Shown here in pieces: positions 58,403 through 64,000 of a DNA stretch of 64,000 nucleotides. Position 1 is the first letter of the stretch. Each line of letters starts with the position of its first letter. This DNA is from Nymphaea colorata. Lineage: Eukaryota; Streptophyta; Magnoliopsida; Nymphaeales; Nymphaeaceae. The notes beneath the pieces were generated by a model. The model was not told where the DNA came from, made no database searches, and was given only the letters and a program-made list of their open reading frames with translations. Where the stretch lies: assembly GCF_008831285.2 (NCBI RefSeq), contig NC_045141.1:6926853-6990852 (forward strand), given 5' to 3'. Position numbers and translations under genes: made by a program.

Positions 58403-58915
58403 CTGTGCACAGAAAGGAGAGTAAGCTGCAAATACTTAGCCACATTGAATCAATGAAACCCAATAGTTTCAGGCTTTCAGCTATCCATCCTTAGAAAGGA
58501 GAATTTGAAAACTTGATCCGGCGAAGAACTAAACTTGGGTTTCCAAATCTCTTAAAAGAGCCAAAGGGATTGAGAAAGCAAGAATGATCTTGCAGAGTTG
58601 CAGGAAGCAAAGACCTGATCATGAAGAGCGTTTACAACTATAGTTCCAACAAATAGATAGGTGATGGGTGGAAGGAGAAAAAAAAAAGGAAAAAAGAAAG
58701 GATTATCGTTCCTAAGTTTACAAAATGTTCGAGAAGCCATTAAAGGCTTAAAAGGCATCTAAAAAGAGATGTAAGGACAATGAGAAACGAAGCAGAAAGT
58801 ATGTTTACGAAACCATTCTGCAGCGAGTCGAAGAATGAAGTTAAAACTCGAAAGAGGAAGCAAAACAACACGCAAAAACCGAACACAAAGAGAAACACAG
58901 AGATTGAAAACTCAC
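58403..58915 (-). other. Predicted 5' leader intron of SAMDC
   Basis: The acceptor CTTTCTGTGCACAG at 58403 is clear. The best donor is TTCCT|GTGAGTTTTC at 58915, which gives a 513-bp intron and a first exon of about 170 bases. Alternative donors are AAGC|GTGAGT near 59053 and CCAAGG|GTGAAT near 58942. Leader introns are usual in plant SAMDC genes. The donor choice is my inference. Confidence 0.65.
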
Positions 58916-59110
58916 AGGAAATACAAGATGTGGATTCACCCTTGGCGTCAGAACAATGATGAAGGTGCCTTGTCTTCCTGCTTGAATGTCGCAGATAGTT
59001 TGGAAGGAGAAAGAAGGTGAGAGGTAGAGAAGTAAACGTTGTGGAGATTGACTCACGCTTCTTCCTTGCTTGCTGGACGAGAGCTGCTGCACTGGCCTCG
59101 CCTCTCGCCT

Positions 59111-59121
59111 CCTTTTATACC
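59111..59121 (-). promoter_or_regulatory. TATA box of SAMDC
   Basis: The minus strand reads GGTATAAAAGG in a GC-rich stretch. Transcription would start about 30 bases downstream, near 59085. The following leader starts with pyrimidine- and GC-rich sequence as expected. Confidence 0.8.
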
Positions 59122-60783
59122 CGCATGGACGGACTCCTCCCCCGAGGTCGCGGATTCCAGCGACTTCTTAATTGTTTTTAATATCTTTTCATTCATTTTA
59201 GTCAAGGAAAGAAGTTTCACCTAACACTAACACGGCAATGGGTCCCACCAAGTAGGATACCCGTTTCCTTGAAAGGGGGAGATCCTCCCTGCCTACTATC
59301 CTTCCCTGGCACCTCCCTCCACGCAACCGAAGGCGACCGTCCTTTCCAAAAAACAGAAAATCTTTCAATGAGGTACCACTATTTGACTCATATGCTAGAA
59401 AGCTACCGCTCTCTGAAAAATGTGTCAGAATGCTCGATTATTATACAAGTTTATAAGAAAGTTACGTTACTGCTTGAATTAGTTATGCAGTGCCTAATTG
59501 GCATAATTTGGGGAGTACCTTTGCCTTAACATTTGCCAACAGGATGAAATAGAAGCTATCCTTAGCTTCTCTGGTTCTCTACTTTCAAGTTTCTATTGAT
59601 CTCCTTTCTTTGTATAAAAGTATTATGCAACGTAAATTCATGCAAGTTGCGCATTAGAATACGAAACCATCCAAGGTTAAGTCCACCCACTTAAGGCTAC
59701 TTCAATTTTTTTGTTACTCGAACCACTTAGTGAACTTTTTAGACGACTAAGTTTGCCATAGTTGGATAACCTAATGTCCAAAGTCCTCCTTAGGAATGAT
59801 GATGTTACCTCATCCTAGTTCTCTCAAACCACCCTGATTCGAATATGTTCTACCAAACATAGGTTGCTACTTGGAAATTATGGGAAAAAGATCTTTCATA
59901 TGGAATACCAAGTAAAAATTTGGCAGGAAATGCAAGACTATAGTCTTGGTTGCTTGATAGAAGACTGTATCTTGTTCTTTCTATATGTTCTTTCATCTCT
60001 TTAACTTTTACAGCTATAAGTAGCGGAGGTGGGTGTGCCCTTGTGTAGACAATTGCTAAATTTCTAGCTTCGCCGTTCCAGTAACTTAACAAAAATTATA
60101 TTTTACAAAAATGAAACAACCTAACTCCAGTGCTGATGAAGTGCCGATTGTGATTTTGTTTTTTTTTTTGAAAGTAAGTTTAGCTTTTCTGTTTTTTTTG
60201 TGAAGTGAAAATCAGAAGAAATAAATTTATTTTTGTTGGCGCTAAAGAGGGGGGTTGGTGTGGTCGCCGTTCAAAGTCAAATTGATGCTGAGGCGTGGGA
60301 CCTGCCGCGGTTGTTGGAAGGCTTGGCGTCATCCGCTCAACGCCGACGGACTTCTCGAGCGAGGTGTGGGCGGAAACGTCGGGGGTTGGTGATTCCCTTC
60401 TTTTATTTATGTTTTCTTCTTTTTACAAAGAAAGGGGTACTTTGTGTGGTGGGTGGGTCTTAATAACAAAAAAAAAAGTTCTTTCTATTGATTTTCAGAA
60501 CATCAAAGGAATTTGTTTAAATTGTAAACAATATATATATAAAGTTTAATTAATACATATAATTTATATTTCATGTTTGTGTATGAAAGTAACACAATTA
60601 AACGCTCTCGGAAGGTGTGTGTGCTTTTAAAAACGTTTCTATGAATTCATTTCAGATAACATGTAGCAGTTGATCATCTTTTTGTGCCGATAAATTCACA
60701 CTTCGAAAACAGACCTCTTCGCTTCTTTTTAAACCATGTCTCGTATCTTAGAATGGTTATTTGGCCAAAATGGGTTCATGTCA

Positions 60784-60814
<31 letters not shown>

Positions 60815-61126
60815 ATTATAAGTTAAATTCATTCCTTTTATTTGTTCTTTCAAAGGTGCTTCTGTTATTTAATTAATAGTAAAGTTAACGCTTAAAAAGT
60901 CGACCTCCATTACTAATTGTGAATGGCCAAGTAAGAGCTAGGGTATACAATTGAGATGAATTAAAACTAGGATGCATGAGGATGGAAGTACTCCAAACAA
61001 CGTCTCCTTCTCTCTCTCTCTCTCCTCCCTAATATATATATATATATATATATCACCTACTCATTCCAACTCTAATTTGCCTTCATTGCTTTCCTTGGCA
61101 TTGCAAGTTCCAATATCATTTACATA
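59122..61126. other. Upstream of SAMDC; intergenic, no further gene
   Basis: The SAMDC promoter presumably occupies the first several hundred bases. A GC-rich island at 60230-60460, followed by an A run at 60470-60478, stands out from its AT-rich surroundings but encodes nothing I recognise. TA runs lie at 60785-60811 and 61031-61052, and a TC run at 61009-61024. Confidence 0.45.
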
Positions 61127-61315
61127 CAAGGGCGAAGGCAAGGAGCTGGCAGGCGCATGGCCTCCAGTCGGATTAAAAAAAAAAAAAAATACTTATAAAT
61201 TTAAAAAATCCTAGTTTAACTTATATAAAAAATTTCAAAAATTATGTTTTGGCCTCTATTAAAATTTTAAAACTATAGTTCACCCCCAAACGAAGATTTT
61301 CTACCTCCACCCCTG
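61127..61315. mobile_element. 189-bp hAT-like MITE
   Basis: The ends CAAGGGCGAAGGCAAG and, on the complement, CAGGGGTGGAGGTAG are inverted repeats of the CAGGGGCGGAGCCAG type common in plants. TTTACATA (61119-61126) and TTTGCATG (61316-61323) agree at 6 of 8 positions, as expected of an old hAT target duplication. An A run and AT-rich sequence fill the inside. Confidence 0.65.
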
Positions 61316-62058
61316 TTTGCATGGGCCATTCTACAAGACCTTCCACCTTCTTCATGCTTGTACCTAGCTGCCACATTTTCCCACCTCACATTTATGGTGC
61401 CTTTGAAGACATACAAACAGCCACCTAATTCAGTCCCAATACGCATGAGCGAAACTCTTTATAGATGTATCGCTCTTGTAATTCATTCAGAAGGCCCTCG
61501 TTGTGCCTCAAGTCAACTCTCCCTCGATGAAACCTTATAGAAGCAGATAGTTCCCTGGTTATTTAGCATGAAGATGCTTACATGGAACATCCTGGGCCTA
61601 ACCTGCCTTGCAAGCAATTATTTTCTTGGTATCCATTCAGTACCTTCTTTGCAAGCCTGCCGATGTTATTCAATCTAGTTCTTGAAGCCCTATCGGTCCT
61701 CAAATGCACCATTATCAGTCCTCATGTGTTCAACATTCTACATGCTTTTTGCTCCCTTTCAAGTCTATCCACCAATGAGGAGAAAACTTCCTTATTTAAC
61801 GCAGATGACATCTTTGCTCCATATTCTGGCAAACTGTATGCCAGTTTTTAAGACTTCAAAGTCAGTAGAAAAAAAAAGATAACATCCTTGTTATCTCACT
61901 CTATGGAATGGTGCTGATTCCGCACCCAGCTTGTTCTGTTGAGCTCAAGCTCGCCCAACTCCGTCTTTTTCTGTAGTGTCGAGCTCAAGCTGGCTCAACT
62001 TGAGCTCAGCTCAGCTTGTGCGCAGCTCTACTCTGCCTCAAGGCAGTTTCGGGCTTCT
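61316..62058. other. No gene recognised
   Basis: Plus-strand frames at 61358-61882 have no known domain. Bases 61935-62035 repeat GAGCTCAAGCTSGCYCAACT, a motif common in small GC-rich plant transposons. Confidence 0.35.
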
Positions 62059-62470
62059 GAAGTTGTTACTTCAGAAAGGGCCTCTACATTTTTGAAGTTG
62101 TTACTTCAAAAAGGGCCTTCACATTTTTTTGTGGATTCCTTAATAAAGTTGGCAATCTCGGCTTTCCTTTCTTTTTCTTTCTCTCCCACTGAAGTTGTTA
62201 CTTCAAAAAGGCCTCTACATTTTCTTGTGGATTCCTTAATAAAGTTGGCAATCTCGGCTTTCCTTTCTTTTTCTTTCTCTCCCACGTATGAGAATTAAAA
62301 TGAGTATTAAAATTTTCTTTTTCTGCAATTTATAATCAACGGCGTATAGTGAATTTTCCCTTCTCTATTTCTCTCTTTCTCTCACATGAGAATTAAAAAA
62401 AGTGAGTATTAAAATTTTCGTTTTCTGCAATTAAGAATCAAAGGCCTATAGTGAATTTTGCGGTACGAAT
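62059..62470. repeat. Two adjacent short tandem duplications, about 97- and 103-bp periods
   Basis: GAAGTTGTTACTTCARAAAGGSC starts at 62059, 62094 and 62191. The last two head a 97-bp unit that ends TTTCTTTCTCTCCCAC. A second unit with ATGAGAATTAAAAxxAGTGAGTATTAAAATTTTC occurs at about 62288 and 62387. GAAGTTGTTACTTC contains the inverted pair GAAGT/ACTTC. Confidence 0.88.
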
Positions 62471-64000
62471 TTTTTTTTTATTGAAAAGAGAAATTGTTCA
62501 AGTGGGTACTCAAGCAAGTAAGCTATGGTAACGTGTCAATGGCACCAAATTTAAGAATGAATATTTTAAATTTTCATAACCTCTCAGTTAACACATTCCA
62601 CATGCATGATTGCGCGTGTCCGCGGTCTGTGTAGTGGTAGTTGAGCTTATGAAAACGTCCCCATCATCGTGACTGCATATTTCAAGACCGGTCCAAAATG
62701 GAAACCCAGTTACCACCGTCCCAATCCTTTCATCCAGACTCTTGCGAGTGGACACAATGAAACCTACTAAAGTCTTCCAAGTTCCAATCATGGCCTCTTT
62801 CTTCTTTATTTTCACTTGTCAATGTTCGGGAGTTTCTGAATTATTTCTCCTCCGGGATTTATTCTCTTTACTGAAATATTGCAGTAATGCGAATAAAAAA
62901 GAAAGCTTGAGCCTAATGAAAATTTTACTTGTCAAAAGCATAATATTTTAGAGCCACCAACTTTGTCCAGTTGGGGTTGTTGGCGTGACCTAGCCTTGGA
63001 ATAAATCCCATATTAGTTGAGTGCCTAACAACACCAAACTATGTTATGGAAATTGGATTTGGAGGTTAGCCCTATCAACTAGGTTAATTTTTTAATGCCG
63101 TTATGGTCTCTCGACTGATTTAACAAGAGCAACTTGTACTCTTCAACAAGCCCAAAAGACATCGCCAGTTCAAATTTGTCTTGCATTTCTTCTTTCTGGA
63201 TGGAAGTTAGGTGAACTCACTGTGACAGCGACATGGTCTTCTATCCGATCGATTTGGTGAAGTGCCATTGTCCAGGGCCAATCCTGTATCTAGCAATATT
63301 TAATGGCCGAGCCCGACAAATTTTTTAGAGGGGCAACCATTCACAAATTTTCATAAAAGACACTCAGATATGTAACAACGCCAACATTTGAACACGTTCA
63401 TGTGAAAATAAAGAAACATTGAAGGGCATGTGCGGTTAGTTACCCACACCAACCCATACGCGGCTCTGCCACTCGCTATATCGTTTCTACATGATAAGGC
63501 TTTTTTTTTTCTCTGTGGCTCACATTAATTTAAATAGCTCTTGAAAAACTCCTCCGCCATCTAGGTAAGATGCCAGGTGAGTATACTGTATGACCAAAAA
63601 CATCCTCGCCCTCCCTTTGAGCTTTGCTCTCTTCCCCCCTTATTCCCCTTCTCTCTCTAGAATAAGTTGGTAATTTCTGTTAATATTATGTTTAATTAAT
63701 TTTTCACGTTTCTCTGTCAACACTTCAAGACCCAAAATTGTTCATCCTGAAGGACGAATTATGTTATATTGAATGTTTATTTTTTATGATTTTATGAAGA
63801 TATATATGTACATCTTCATGCATTGTTCATTCATTATGACAAATTGCTTAACATTCTAAAGCCCAAACCCACATAGTGCTGCGAGATAACTGCTGAACCA
63901 CTCTAATGTTGGACGACAGAAATCCTAAAGTAGAATTGTTGAATTGAAAATAATGTACTCGGGATATCTATTATAGATAAGGAAAATAAATTTTGACCCA
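62471..64000. other. No gene recognised; right edge of window
   Basis: Short frames near 62588-62951 show no motif. A stretch at 63275-63480 (GGCCGAGCCCGACAAATTTTTTAGAGGGGC) has the look of a worn small transposon, but no ends can be paired. Confidence 0.35.

Overview
This is a nuclear DNA window from a flowering plant. It is AT-rich, has plant-type splice sites, and carries CACTA, FAR1/MULE, Copia, L1-type LINE, hAT and PIF/Harbinger sequences throughout. Only one gene looks intact: an S-adenosylmethionine decarboxylase (AdoMetDC/SAMDC) gene on the minus strand at about 56.4-59.1 kb. It has the plant leader layout of a TATA box, a leader intron, a tiny uORF that overlaps a conserved small uORF by one base, an intron inside that uORF, and an intronless 387-residue proenzyme ORF. 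I cannot name the species. The uORF peptide (LMYEAPLGYSIEDLRP...) would fit a monocot or an early-diverging angiosperm, but that is weak evidence.

Layout. 0.4-2.1 kb: decayed FAR1/FRS (MULE transposase-like) pseudogene. 2.3-10.1 kb: three unrelated tandem arrays (176 bp, about 182 bp and about 255-270 bp periods) and a dispersed repeat, enclosing two Ulp1/C48 protease-like remnants on opposite strands. 10.1-15.4 kb: no recognisable gene, with TA microsatellites and a 286-bp-spaced duplication. 15.8-17.3 kb: CACTA TNP2 remnant (minus). 20.27-21.25 kb: hAT-like element with 8-bp duplications. 21.62-23.64 kb: complete small non-autonomous LTR retroelement. 24.0-24.2 kb: small foldback MITE. 26.9-27.0 kb: orphan PPR (MRL1-like) exon fragment. 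28.07-29.3 kb: second CACTA TNP2 remnant (plus). 35.61-40.68 kb: complete but mutated Copia element with unusual TA...TA LTR ends and a perfect 5-bp target duplication. 42.98-43.90 kb: PIF/Harbinger-like foldback element made largely of a polypurine block and a complementary polypyrimidine block. 44.2-48.5 kb and 48.95-50.9 kb: two decayed LINEs pointing away from each other. 51.96-53.79 kb: a nearly spacerless long inverted repeat, with a MITE abutting its right end. 55.67-56.01 kb: small hAT-like MITE. 56.4-59.1 kb: SAMDC. 59.1-64 kb: intergenic, with a 189-bp MITE and short tandem repeats.

How the parts work together. The SAMDC locus is the one functional unit that can be read directly. 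The uORF pair is the known polyamine-responsive translational switch, and it controls the enzyme that makes decarboxylated AdoMet for spermidine and spermine. The rest is repeat sequence. The parts most likely to do something are the long inverted repeat (a hairpin-RNA or siRNA candidate), the polypurine/polypyrimidine foldback element (non-B DNA) and the satellite block. Boundaries of decayed elements are approximate. All homology calls are from reading motifs by eye, without database searches.
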